A stretch of 64,000 nt of DNA, from contig NZ_JTJB01000031.1 of NCBI RefSeq assembly GCF_000794385.1, forward strand, positions 1 to 64,000, read 5' to 3'. A program made the translations under genes and the position numbers. Under the pieces are notes generated by a model. That model was given only the letters and a program-made list of their open reading frames with translations. It was not told the origin of the DNA and searched no databases. Origin of the DNA: Thermus sp. 2.9 (GTDB taxonomy: Bacteria; Deinococcota; Deinococci; Deinococcales; Thermaceae). Positions 34,018-42,616 of the stretch are shown one piece after another. Positions within the stretch are counted from its first letter, which is position 1. Every line of letters begins with the position of its first letter.

Positions 34018-35219
34018 CGCCTCTTGCGTTTTGCGCCCTTCCCTCGGGGCGGGGATGCCCCCGGTGAGGAGGGTATAGGTGGCGGCGAAGCTCACCCCGA
34101 GCCCCGCCAGGAGGAAGACCGTGGGGGCGCCCAAGGGGCCCTCGAGGGCCCCGCCCAGCATGGTGCCGATGAACACGGCGGCGTTCATCACCGCGCCGAA
34201 GGCGGCGAAGATCCGCCCCCGCATCTCCTGGGGGGTGTTGAGCTGCAGGATGGAGCGGGCGGGGACGATGAAGGCCATGTTCAGGAAGCCGCCCACGAAG
34301 AAGGCCAAAAGCACCCAGGCGAAGACGGGGAAAAGCCCCACGGAGGCCTCAAAGAGGCCGAAGAGCAGGAGGGCGAGGAGGAAAAGCCTTTCGCGGGGAA
34401 CCTTGGCCAAAAGCCGGGGCAGGGCGAGCCCCCCCAGGATGGCCCCCAGGGCCATGGCCGCCTCCATGAAGCCAAGCCCGCGGAGCCCACCTGGAGCCAC
34501 TTTATGGCCAATACCACCCCCAAGGCGGTTTCCACCGATCCGAAGGCGGCGGCGGCGAAGAGGGTGCCCACGGCCCGGCGGATGGAAGGAGTCTGCCAAA
34601 GGTGCCCCAGGCCCTCCTTGACCCGGGCGAAGAAGCCCGCCTTGGGCATCCGCTCCGGCTTCAGGGAAGGAAGCCCCAGGAGGAGGAGCCCGGAGGCCAG
34701 GTAGGTGGCGGCGTCCAGATAAAAGGCGTAGGCGGGCCCCACCGCCGCCACCAAGACCCCCGCCGCCCCCACGAAGAGGACCTCGGAAAGCCGGTCGGCC
34801 AGGAGGATGAGGCTGTTGGCCTCGTCCACCTCCTCCTTGGGCACCAGGTCCGGCACCACGGCGTTTTGGATGGGGTCGTGGAGGTTGCGGAGGAGCTCTA
34901 TGAGGAAGACCAAGAGGAGCAAAAAGGGCAGGCTCTTCGCCCCCAAAAGGGGGATGAGGGCCACCAAGGGGGCCCTGAGGAGATCCGACCAGACCAGAAG
35001 GCGCTTGCGGTCTTGGGTGTCGGCCCAGGCGGAGAGGAGGGGGGAGAAGACCACGGTGCCCAGGAGTTGCACCCCCAGGGTCAAGGACACCCACAGGGCG
35101 TTCTCCGTGAGAAGGTAGATGAGGACGAGAAGGGCCACCCGGTGGATCTTGCTGCCCGCCTGGGAGACCAGGTAGGCCAGGAGGAGCCGGGCGAAGCTTT
35201 TGTGCCGGAGTGCCTTCAT
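34015..35219 (-). CDS. MFS transporter, frame break near 34475
   Basis: About twelve-helix MFS protein. The first frame covers MKALRHKSFARLLLAYLVSQ to IKWLQVGSAG (about residue 245). Translation then continues in another frame with LGFMEAAMALGAILGG and runs to GIPAPREGRKTQEA at 34015. One missing base at about 34471-34480 accounts for it. Together the frames give about 401 residues. The loop ADTQDRKRLLVWSD is typical of MFS_3-like exporters. A perfect TATAAT lies 18 bp before the ATG. Its stop is 9 bp from rnhA once the IS is removed, so the two were an operon. Confidence 0.82.
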
Positions 35220-35232
35220 ATAACCCCCTTCT

Positions 35233-35257
35233 CCGGGATTATACCAGGGTATCCCGG
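35233..35257 (-). promoter_or_regulatory. MFS promoter overlapping an imperfect palindrome
   Basis: On the minus strand TATAAT (35238-35243) lies 18 bp before the MFS ATG. It is inside an imperfect inverted repeat with CCGGGAT / ATCCCGG arms starting directly after the stop of the upstream 571-aa gene. It could serve as terminator, operator or both. Confidence 0.5.
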
Positions 35258-36973
35258 TTAGGGGGTTGCCACCACCAAGTAGGCGAGGCGTTTTCCCTCC
35301 CGGGCCAGAACCACGTTGCCTTCGGGAAGGCGGTAGACCAGAAGGTCTTTAAGCCGTTTGGGGATTTCCCCCGCTTGCCCCACGTAGACCACGTCTTCTT
35401 TGAGGCGAAGGGAGAGGACGGTTGGCCCGAACCGCAGGGCCACGGGCTCAGGGGTGAGGGAAAGGAGGTGCACTTCTCCCCCTAAGGTTTCCCGGGTGGG
35501 CGGGCGGCGGCCCAGGTACTCCCGCAGGGCTTCCGCCAGGGTTTGCGCCTCCTTCTCCAGCCCCAGGGCCTGGCCCACCTGCAGGAGGGGTGGGGTGGGG
35601 TCGGCGGGGCCCAGGCGCCTTAGGGTGAGTTCCAAAAGCTTTCGGGCGAAGTCCTGCAGGGCTTCCTCGGTGGCCTGGCGGAACTTTTCCGCGAGCTCCT
35701 TGCCAAAGCCTTGGGGCTGGAACTCGCCCTTGAGCTTGGCGGAAAGGGCGCGAAGAAGGCGCAAATGGGCGTAGTCCCCTTCCGGGCTTAGGAGCCGGGC
35801 CAGGAGGCGGCCTTCGGCCAAGAGCTCGTAGAGCCTAAGGCCGCTTCGCGCCTCCAGGCGGAGGTGCAAGAGCTCCCCTTCCCTCACCGCCCAGACCTCG
35901 AGGTCCTCCCAGGGCACCACTAAGGCCTCCTCCAAGACGTGGTCCTCCCCGCCGAGGCCCAGGTGCCAGACGCCCTCCACCTGGCTTAGGGTGAGGACCA
36001 AGGGCCCCAAGGGGATGCGGCCTGGGGCGAGGGGAAGGGTGAGGAGGCCTTCTTCCCCATGGCCGGGCTCGGGCACCCAGGGCCAGGGGGTTTCCCCTTG
36101 GGGGGTGGGGAGGAGGTTGAGGAGGGCGAGGACCTTCTCCGAGGCCACTTGGAAGCGGCGCTTTTCTTCCTCCAGAAGGAGCTCCCGCCGCCTTTCCTCC
36201 AGAGCCTCTTTCTTCAGGCGTTCTTCCAGGCGGGCGATCTCCTGGGCGCTGGCCCCAAGCCGCCGCGCCTCCTCCAGGGCCCGCCGCAGGGCGAGGAGGT
36301 CCCGCTTGGGGGGAAGGCCGTAGGCTTCTTCCCACTCCAGGAGGCGGTTGAGGAAGCGGCGGAGATAGGCCCGGGTTTCCTCTGGGGGTAAGGGGAGGTC
36401 TTGGGGGATGTGCAGGGCGGTTTCCAAGAACTCCAGGAGGAGGCCCTCCGCCACCTTGGGGTCCTCCAGGTCCAGAAGGCTCTCCGAGAGGGAAGGGATG
36501 GGGTGGGTGGGGGCGAAGCGGGAGAGGTTGAAGTCCCGCTTGAAGCCCTCCTTTTCCCGGTAGTCCGGGTAGTTTTGCAAGAAGGCGTGGATGAGCCTGA
36601 GCTCCTCCCGCCTACCCGTGAGGAGGTCCTTGGCCCGGGCCTTCACCTCCCGCTCCACCCAAAGCCGCCACACCTTCTCGGCGAGGGCCTTGAGGACGGG
36701 GGCGGCGTCGGGCAGGGCCGGGGTTTCCGGCTCCTCGGGGACCAGGATGGGAAGCTCGGGGGGAGGTGGGGGGGGCTCGAGGCTTCCCCTTAGGGCCCGG
36801 AAGCGGGCGTCCGCCTGGCGGAAGCGCTTGGCCAGGGGGCCAGGGAGGCGGGCCTGCGCCAACAGGGCCCTTAGCTGCAAAAGCGCCTTCTTGCCCCCCT
36901 TGGGGGTGCGGCCTGCCACCAGGTCCTCCACCCGGTACTCGTAGAGGTCCACCAGGTCGGCCAGGTGCTCCAC
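35258..36973 (-). CDS. Hypothetical protein, 571 aa, charged and helical
   Basis: I do not recognise a family. Residues 1-70 are Arg/Leu-rich helices. A proline run follows near 68-75. Residues 95-300 are long, charged, coiled-coil-like helices (for example EERLKKEALEERRRELLLEEEKRRF). The C-terminal half looks mixed alpha/beta. There is no signal peptide or membrane segment. It is divergent from the PP2C gene with about 25 bp between starts, so it may share regulation with the signalling operon or be a kinase substrate. That is an inference from position only. Confidence 0.75.
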   Translation of the reverse strand: MEHLADLVDLYEYRVEDLVAGRTPKGGKKALLQLRALLAQARLPGPLAKRFRQADARFRALRGSLEPPPPPPELPILVPEEPETPALPDAAPVLKALAEKVWRLWVEREVKARAKDLLTGRREELRLIHAFLQNYPDYREKEGFKRDFNLSRFAPTHPIPSLSESLLDLEDPKVAEGLLLEFLETALHIPQDLPLPPEETRAYLRRFLNRLLEWEEAYGLPPKRDLLALRRALEEARRLGASAQEIARLEERLKKEALEERRRELLLEEEKRRFQVASEKVLALLNLLPTPQGETPWPWVPEPGHGEEGLLTLPLAPGRIPLGPLVLTLSQVEGVWHLGLGGEDHVLEEALVVPWEDLEVWAVREGELLHLRLEARSGLRLYELLAEGRLLARLLSPEGDYAHLRLLRALSAKLKGEFQPQGFGKELAEKFRQATEEALQDFARKLLELTLRRLGPADPTPPLLQVGQALGLEKEAQTLAEALREYLGRRPPTRETLGGEVHLLSLTPEPVALRFGPTVLSLRLKEDVVYVGQAGEIPKRLKDLLVYRLPEGNVVLAREGKRLAYLVVATP

Positions 36974-36985
36974 CCCTCCATCCTA

Positions 36986-36991
36986 TACAAT
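36986..36991 (+). promoter_or_regulatory. -10 box of the PP2C-kinase operon
   Basis: TACAAT ends seven bases before ATG 36999, the leaderless arrangement. The same AT-rich patch (TATAGG on the minus strand) may serve the divergent 571-aa gene. Confidence 0.5.
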
Positions 36992-36998
36992 GAGGCCG

Positions 36999-37754
36999 AT
37001 GCGCCTGGCTCCCCGGTTCAGCGTGGCCGCCGTGTCCCACGTGGGCCGCCGCCAAAACAATGAGGACTTCCACCGCGTTTTGCGCTTGGAAGTGCCGCAA
37101 GGAAACCTTTTGCTCTTGGCGGTGGCGGACGGGATGGGGGGCCTCGAGGCGGGGGAGTGGGCGAGCAAGGTGGCCATTGAGGCCTTGTCCGAGGCGGTTC
37201 GGGCTTACGCCGAGCACTTACGCACGGGCCGGCCCGCGGTGGGGCTTCCCAAGGTGATGGAAAAAGCCTTTACCTTGGCCCAGAGACGGGTGGAGAAGGA
37301 AGCGGAAAAGCCCGGGCGAAAGGGGATGGGGACCACCCTCACCGCCTTCCTCTACGCCGACTGGCTCAAGGAGGGGGTGGTGGGGCACATCGGGGACTCC
37401 CGGGCTTACCTCATGGGGCTCGGGGGGCTTAAGCGCCTTACGGAGGACCACTCCTGGGTGGCAGAAAGGCTTAAAGAGGGGGTCCTCACCTCCACCGAGG
37501 CCGAGCGCCACCCCTACCGCCACGTTCTCACAAGGGCCCTGGGCTTGCCCGAGGCCCGGTTTGACCTCGTCCCCGTGCGCCTCGCTCCCGGGGAGGGGGT
37601 TTTGCTGGCCACGGATGGGCTTTATGGACTGGTACCCGAGGAGGAGTGGGTCTTGGGCAAGGACTTGCAGGGGAGCCTCGAGGCCCTCTTGGCCGAGGCC
37701 CTCCGCCGGGGCGGGGACGACAACGTCACCGCCGTGGCCTTGCGGGTGGAGTGA
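36999..37754 (+). CDS. PP2C-type Ser/Thr protein phosphatase
   Basis: Metal-dependent phosphatase of about 251 residues. PPM motifs in order are QNNEDFHRV, LAVADGMGGLEAG, GTTLTAFLYA, VGHIGDSRAYL, TEDHSWVAERL, LATDGLYGLV and GGDDNVTAVAL, with the metal-binding Asp residues all present. It is cytoplasmic. The start at ATG 36999 follows a -10 box by seven bases. ATG 36990 is an alternative adding three residues. Its stop overlaps the start of the membrane kinase, the classical PP2C-kinase pair, so it probably dephosphorylates that kinase and its targets. Confidence 0.93.
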   Translation: MRLAPRFSVAAVSHVGRRQNNEDFHRVLRLEVPQGNLLLLAVADGMGGLEAGEWASKVAIEALSEAVRAYAEHLRTGRPAVGLPKVMEKAFTLAQRRVEKEAEKPGRKGMGTTLTAFLYADWLKEGVVGHIGDSRAYLMGLGGLKRLTEDHSWVAERLKEGVLTSTEAERHPYRHVLTRALGLPEARFDLVPVRLAPGEGVLLATDGLYGLVPEEEWVLGKDLQGSLEALLAEALRRGGDDNVTAVALRVE

Positions 37755-39706
37755 TGCACGGGCTTTTGGCGTTTCTCTTGGTTCTCCTCACCGCCCTATT
37801 GGCGGCGCGGCTTTCCCCGTGGCCCCTCTTGTTCCTCCTCGCCCTGCTCGCCGGAGCGGGGGTGGCCACGGGGGTGAGGGCGGAGGTGGTCCTGCCTTGG
37901 ATTCTCCTCCTTCTGGGTACCTTGGCGGCCCCCCGGGTCTACCTGGGGCCGAGGCGGAGGCCCACCCGCCGCCCGGCCAAGGCGGCCAAACGGGAGGGGC
38001 CCAAGACCACGGAGGAGACCCAGGCCCTTTCCCAACGCTACGAGATCCTGGAAAAGGTGGGCGTGGGGGGGATGGCCACGGTCTACAAGGCCAAGGACAA
38101 GAAGACGGGCCGCCTGGTGGCCTTAAAGGTTCCCCAGGAGCGCTTTGTGGGCGACCCCCGCTTCGTGCGCCGCTTCCACCGCGAGGCGGAGGTCTTGGCC
38201 AAGCTGGACCACCCCAACATCGTCAAGGTTTACGATCACGGCCAGGTGGACGGGGTCCACTTCATCGCCATGGAGTTCTTGGAAGGGGAGGGCCTGGACA
38301 AGCTCATTGAGGAAAGGCGCATAAGCCTTCCCCAGGCCACGGCCATCCTGGCCCGGGTGGCGGACGCCTTAAAGCACATCCACGCCCAGGGCATCGTCCA
38401 CCGAGACATCAAGCCGGGGAACATCATGGTCCTCAAAGGGGCCCTTCGGGAAGATGGGGTGGACCCCCGGGGCGTGCGCCTCATGGACTTCGGCATCGCC
38501 GCCGGCAAGGTCTTGACCCGGCTCACCATCACCGGGGCCCGCATCGGCACCCCCGTTTACATGAGCCCGGAGCAGGCCAAGGGGCAGAAGCTGGACCACC
38601 GCTCGGACATCTACTCCCTGGGCATCGTGCTCTACGAGGCCCTCACGGGCCAGCCCCCCTTCACGGGCGGGTATGAAACGGTGATCCACCAGCAGATCTT
38701 CCAGGTGCCCACCCCGCCCAAGCAGCTTAGGCCCGAGATCCCCCAGGCCCTTTCCGACCTGGTGCTAAAGATGCTGGAGAAGGACCCCGCCAAGAGGCCC
38801 AGCCTGGACGAGGTGATCCGGGGCCTTATGGGCCCGTGGGAGGAGGAGAAGGGCCTGCCCCATCCCTTCTACCTCCTCCTCGGGGTGGAGGCCAAAAAGG
38901 GAAGCGTGCGCCTTGTGGACCTGGAGGGCACCGCCGCTAGGCTCATCTCCGGTATCGGCTCCGCCCCCGGCCACTTCTCCGCCCCGCCCCTTTCCGTGGC
39001 CGCCGACCCGGAAGGGGGGATTTGGGTTTCCGTGTTTGAGCATGGGGCCAAGCTCCTCCACCGCTTCTCCCCGGAAGGGGAGCTTCTCCTTTCCACCGGG
39101 CCTTACGGGATGAAGCCCGGGGAGTTCCTCTTCCCCGCCTCCTTGGCGGTGGCGGACGGGGCACTATACGTCCTGGACGCCGAAACCGCCACCCTAAGCC
39201 GCCTGGACCTGGGGGGGCGGTACCAGGGGCGCTTCGGCGGGCAGGGCCCCGGGCGGGGCACCTTCCAAGACCCCAAGGCCCTGGTGGCGGCGGGGGGGTT
39301 CCTCTTCGTCCTGGACTACGGCAACCGCCAGGTGCAGCGCCTGAGCCTGGACGGGCGCTACCTTTCCCGCTACGCCTTCCGCCGCGCGAGGGACAGCGAG
39401 GAGCTCAGGCTTCTGGGGGGCGTGGGGGCGGACGGGGAGCGGCTTTACCTCTACGACGTGGAGGCGGCCAAGGTGCGGGTGGTGGACCTCGCGGGCAACC
39501 TCCTCGCCTCCTGGCCCTTGCCCCTTTTGGAGGGGGAAGACGCCCGGAGCCTGGTGGAGCTTCTGCCCTTTGAGGGCGTTCTCTACGCCGCCCGCAGGGG
39601 CTCAGGCCGCCTCCACCGCCTGGACCTCAAGACCGGGGAGGCGCTTCCGCCCCTGGAGGTCTACGCCCCGGTGCGGGCCTTGGCCCTTTGGCGGAACCCG
39701 GCATGA
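37754..39706 (+). CDS. Membrane Ser/Thr protein kinase with C-terminal NHL-like propeller
   Basis: 650 residues. Two or three N-terminal membrane helices (residues 1-65), then a Hanks-type kinase domain (about 93-360): the loop GVGGMATVYKA, Lys in VALKV, HRDIKPGNIM near 217, DFGIAAG near 244 and GTPVYMSPEQAKG. The C-terminal third contains repeated strands such as ADPEGGIWVSVFEH, PASLAVADGALYVLDAE and YGNRQVQRLSLDGRYL, an NHL/beta-propeller-like fold. PASTA repeats are absent. By topology the propeller is on the same side as the kinase unless the helix count is odd between them, so it may bind a cytoplasmic partner. Confidence 0.92.
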   Translation: MHGLLAFLLVLLTALLAARLSPWPLLFLLALLAGAGVATGVRAEVVLPWILLLLGTLAAPRVYLGPRRRPTRRPAKAAKREGPKTTEETQALSQRYEILEKVGVGGMATVYKAKDKKTGRLVALKVPQERFVGDPRFVRRFHREAEVLAKLDHPNIVKVYDHGQVDGVHFIAMEFLEGEGLDKLIEERRISLPQATAILARVADALKHIHAQGIVHRDIKPGNIMVLKGALREDGVDPRGVRLMDFGIAAGKVLTRLTITGARIGTPVYMSPEQAKGQKLDHRSDIYSLGIVLYEALTGQPPFTGGYETVIHQQIFQVPTPPKQLRPEIPQALSDLVLKMLEKDPAKRPSLDEVIRGLMGPWEEEKGLPHPFYLLLGVEAKKGSVRLVDLEGTAARLISGIGSAPGHFSAPPLSVAADPEGGIWVSVFEHGAKLLHRFSPEGELLLSTGPYGMKPGEFLFPASLAVADGALYVLDAETATLSRLDLGGRYQGRFGGQGPGRGTFQDPKALVAAGGFLFVLDYGNRQVQRLSLDGRYLSRYAFRRARDSEELRLLGGVGADGERLYLYDVEAAKVRVVDLAGNLLASWPLPLLEGEDARSLVELLPFEGVLYAARRGSGRLHRLDLKTGEALPPLEVYAPVRALALWRNPA

Positions 39707-40347
39707 GGGTCTTGGTGGTGGAGGACGATCCAGGGGTGCGGGAGGCCCTGGCCTTGGGGCTTTCCCTGGAGGGGCACGAGGTGAAGGCGGTGGAAACCCC
39801 CAAGGAGGCCCTGGCCCTCCTGCCCTGGGCGGAGGCGGTGGTGCTGGACGTCCTCCTGCCGGAAGGGGATGGGTTTTCCCTCCTCAAGGAGATCCGGGCC
39901 CGCTCGGAGGTGTCGGTGCTCATGCTCACCGCCTTGGATGCGGTGGAGTGGCGGGTGAAGGGCTTGAGGGAGGGGGCGGACGACTACTTGGTGAAGCCCT
40001 ATAGCCTCCAAGAGCTTTTGGCCCGCCTCGAGGCCCTAAGGCGGCGGGCGCAAAGGCCCGAGGGAGTCTTGGCCTACAAGGAAATCCGCCTCTACCCAAG
40101 GCGCATGGAGGCCTACCGGGGGGCGCGGCGGCTTAACCTTTCCCCCAAGGCCTTTCTCCTCCTCAAGGCCTTCCTGGAGGCCCCCGAGGAGGTGCTTTCC
40201 AAGGAAGCCCTGATGCTCAAGGTCTGGGGCGAGGTGGTGGAGCCCGCCACCTTGGAGGTCCACCTCTCCGCCCTGCGCAAGGCCCTGGGGGAGCCGAGCC
40301 CCATCCAGACCCTCCGCGGCTATGGCTACCGCCTTTTCCTCCCTTAG
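39703..40347 (+). CDS. OmpR-family response regulator
   Basis: 214 residues. The receiver domain has the acidic pair VVEDDPG, phospho-acceptor Asp49 in AVVLDVLLPEGDG, Thr in LMLTALDAVEW and Lys in DYLVKPYSLQE. The C-terminal winged helix has LSPKAFLLLKAFLEAPEEVLSKEAL and IQTLRGYGYRLF. It starts at ATG 39703, overlapping the kinase stop, and overlaps the histidine kinase gene by 26 bp. The cognate kinase is therefore the next gene. Confidence 0.95.
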   Translation: MRVLVVEDDPGVREALALGLSLEGHEVKAVETPKEALALLPWAEAVVLDVLLPEGDGFSLLKEIRARSEVSVLMLTALDAVEWRVKGLREGADDYLVKPYSLQELLARLEALRRRAQRPEGVLAYKEIRLYPRRMEAYRGARRLNLSPKAFLLLKAFLEAPEEVLSKEALMLKVWGEVVEPATLEVHLSALRKALGEPSPIQTLRGYGYRLFLP

Positions 40348-41623
40348 GGGGAGGCTTTTCGCCCTCCTCTTCCTGGCCCTCCTCCTTTTGGCCTTTCCCC
40401 TCGCCCTCCTCTCGGCCAAGGAGGCGGAGCGGGCGGCCACGGAGGACCTCAGGCGGGCCCTTTTCACCCGGCTTTTCCTCCTGAAGGAGGAAGGTCCCAA
40501 GGGGGAGGCGGCCCTCTTGGCGGAGCTCTTCCGCCTGGGCCAGGTCTATGGGGGTGGGGTGGGGTTCGTGGTGGGGGAGGAGGTGCGCTCCACGGAGCTC
40601 GCTCCCCTGGCCCTTCCCCCCGCCCTCCTTTCCGCCCTGGCCGAGGGGCGGACCTACCAGGGGGTGTGGTGGGGGGTGCTCTACGTGGCCCTGCCTTGGG
40701 AGGGCGGGGGGTTCGGCCTGGCGGTGCCCCTGGAGGGGGTGGCGGGGCTCGGGCGGCGCCTCCTCCTCCTCTACGCCACCTGGGGGGGCGGGGTACTCCT
40801 TCTGGTCTACGCCTTGGCCGCCCTGGGGTTTTCCTGGGCCTTGAGGCCGCTGAGGGACCTCGCCCGCGCCCTTAAGGACCGAAGCCCTGAAGACCTCTCC
40901 CCCTTGCCCCGGCCTCCCGTGGCTGAGCTTGTGCCGGTGGTGGAGGCGATGAACGGCCTCCTAGCCCGGGTGCGGGCGCTTTTGGAGGAGCTTTCCGAGA
41001 AGGAGGCCCTGGCCCGGCGCTTCGCCCGCCATGCCTCCCACGAGCTCAGGAACCCCTTGGCCGCCCTGAAGGGGTACCTGGAGGTCCTGGCCCGCAAAGG
41101 GGAGCCCAAGGCCTTGGAGGGAGCCTTGCGGGAGGCGGGCCGCCTCGAGGCCCTCCTCTCCGGCCTCCTCCGCCTTTCCCAGGTGGAGGCCACCCCCTTG
41201 CGCCTAAGGCCCTTGAGCCTCGCCGCCTTCCTGCGGGAGCGGGGCGTGGAGGTGGCGGGGGACGCGGAGGTCCTGGCGGACCCCGAGCTTTTGGCCTTGG
41301 CGGTGGAGAACGTCTTGGAAAACGCCCGCCGCCACGGCAAGCCCCCGGTGCGGGGGGAAATCCTGAAGGAGGGCCAAGGCGTCTGGCTTTGGCTCGTGGA
41401 CGGGGGGCCGGGCTTCCCGGAAAGCCTCCTCCCCCGGGTTCTGGAGCCCTTCGTCCACGGGGGGCGGGGCACGGGGTTGGGGCTCGCCCTGGTGGCGGCG
41501 GTGGCCCGGGCCCACGGGGGGAAGGCGGTGGCGGCGAACCGGGACGGGGCGGCGGTGGGGCTTTTCCTGCCTTTGGCTTCGCTTAAGGTTCCCCCCGCTG
41601 CGGGCTTTGGGGAAGGGGGCTAG
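40322..41623 (+). CDS. Sensor histidine kinase
   Basis: 433 residues with two membrane helices (about 10-31 and 143-168) enclosing an extracytoplasmic sensor of about 110 residues, then a HAMP-like linker. The phospho-acceptor is His240 in HASHELRNPLAAL. ATPase motifs are NVLENARRHG (N box), LVDGGPGFPESLL (G1) and GGRGTGLGLALVAAV (G2). The sensor region VEAMNG... linker contains no known ligand-binding signature. It is partner of the preceding regulator. Confidence 0.94.
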   Translation: MATAFSSLRGRLFALLFLALLLLAFPLALLSAKEAERAATEDLRRALFTRLFLLKEEGPKGEAALLAELFRLGQVYGGGVGFVVGEEVRSTELAPLALPPALLSALAEGRTYQGVWWGVLYVALPWEGGGFGLAVPLEGVAGLGRRLLLLYATWGGGVLLLVYALAALGFSWALRPLRDLARALKDRSPEDLSPLPRPPVAELVPVVEAMNGLLARVRALLEELSEKEALARRFARHASHELRNPLAALKGYLEVLARKGEPKALEGALREAGRLEALLSGLLRLSQVEATPLRLRPLSLAAFLRERGVEVAGDAEVLADPELLALAVENVLENARRHGKPPVRGEILKEGQGVWLWLVDGGPGFPESLLPRVLEPFVHGGRGTGLGLALVAAVARAHGGKAVAANRDGAAVGLFLPLASLKVPPAAGFGEGG

Positions 41624-41647
41624 GCTTGGGCGTGGAGGTGATGGGGT

Positions 41648-42182
41648 ATGCGGAAAGCGGTATTCGGACTCCTTCTTCTGGCGGGCCTGGCTTTGGCCCA
41701 AGGGGCGGACTACCGGCAGGCGGCCTTGGCGGCCTCGGCCTTGGCCCGGCTCCAGGCGGTGGCCCAAAGCGCCCAGGGCGAGGCCAAGCTCCTGGACTGG
41801 GCCAAGGGGGTGCAGGCCCGGGCGGAAAAGGACTTTGAGGCCAAGGCCTACTTCAAGGCGGCCCGGGAGGCCCAAGCGGCCCTCCTCCTCTACCGGGGGG
41901 GCCCAAGGGGAGCCCCAAGTGCGGACCCCCGCCCGCCCTGGGTTCCACCGCGGCCACGGCCCTTGGGACTGGGGGTGGAGGGCTAAGGCGCCCCAGTGGG
42001 CGGAGCGGGCGAGGCTCGCCGTGAACCGGGCGGAGAAGGAGCTCGCCTACTACCGCGCCCAAGACGCCTTGGTGAAGGACCTGGTGGCGGAGGCCAAGGC
42101 TAGGTTGGAAAAGGAGCCGGGTAGGGCCTTCCTCCTAGCCCGGGCGGCCTTGGCCCTCATCTCGGCGGAGCGAGGCTTCTGA
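41648..42182 (+). CDS. Exported helical protein, unknown, frame break at 41895-41901
   Basis: A clear signal peptide (MRKAVFGLLLLAGLALAQG) is followed by helical repeats rich in Ala, Lys and Gln (LAASALARLQAVAQSAQGEAKLLDW). The frame is lost at a run of seven G (41895-41901). Removing one G joins it to QGEPQVRTPARPG...AERARLAVNRAEKELAYYRAQDALVKDLVAEAK, which ends at 42182. The joined protein has about 177 residues. GGAGGTGATGGGGT precedes the ATG. Position after the histidine kinase suggests a periplasmic partner of its sensor domain. Confidence 0.7.
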
Positions 42183-42601
42183 TGCGCGGGCTCGCCCTTC
42201 TCTGCAAGGTAGCCCCTTGGGGGCTGACCCTCTTGGGCCTGGCCTGGGCCCAAGGAGGGGAGGAGCGGGCCCTCGTCCGGTGCCTCGAGGTGGTGCGGAC
42301 CCTGGAGGTGCAGGCCCTTTACCGGGAGGACGGGGCGGTTCTGGTCCTTCTGGGCCGGGACCGCCCCCTCCTCCTCCTGGCCCTGGAGGGGGGAAGGCCC
42401 ATGCCCCATGCGGGCCTCCCCCGGGGCCGCCCCATGGGCAGGCGCCCCCTTCCCTTCCTCCGGGAGCTCACCCTGGCCCGCTTCGTGGCGGTGGGGGAAG
42501 GGGAGTACCGTTGCTTCGTTCTCCACCGGGGCCGGGTGGTGGGGGTTTTGCGCCTGGCGAAGGACTTCACCCCGTTACCCTTGGAAGGCTTTTCCCCTTG
42601 A
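42182..42601 (+). CDS. Exported protein, unknown, 139 aa
   Basis: N-terminal signal peptide (MRGLALLCKVAPWGLTLLGL) then a small domain with two Cys (VRCLEVVRT and YRCFVLHRG) and many Arg. No family recognised. The start shares bases with the preceding stop codon, so the gene is translated from the same message as the signalling operon. It is the last gene of the operon. Confidence 0.7.
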   Translation: MRGLALLCKVAPWGLTLLGLAWAQGGEERALVRCLEVVRTLEVQALYREDGAVLVLLGRDRPLLLLALEGGRPMPHAGLPRGRPMGRRPLPFLRELTLARFVAVGEGEYRCFVLHRGRVVGVLRLAKDFTPLPLEGFSP

Positions 42602-42616
42602 GTAAACTAAGGCCCT

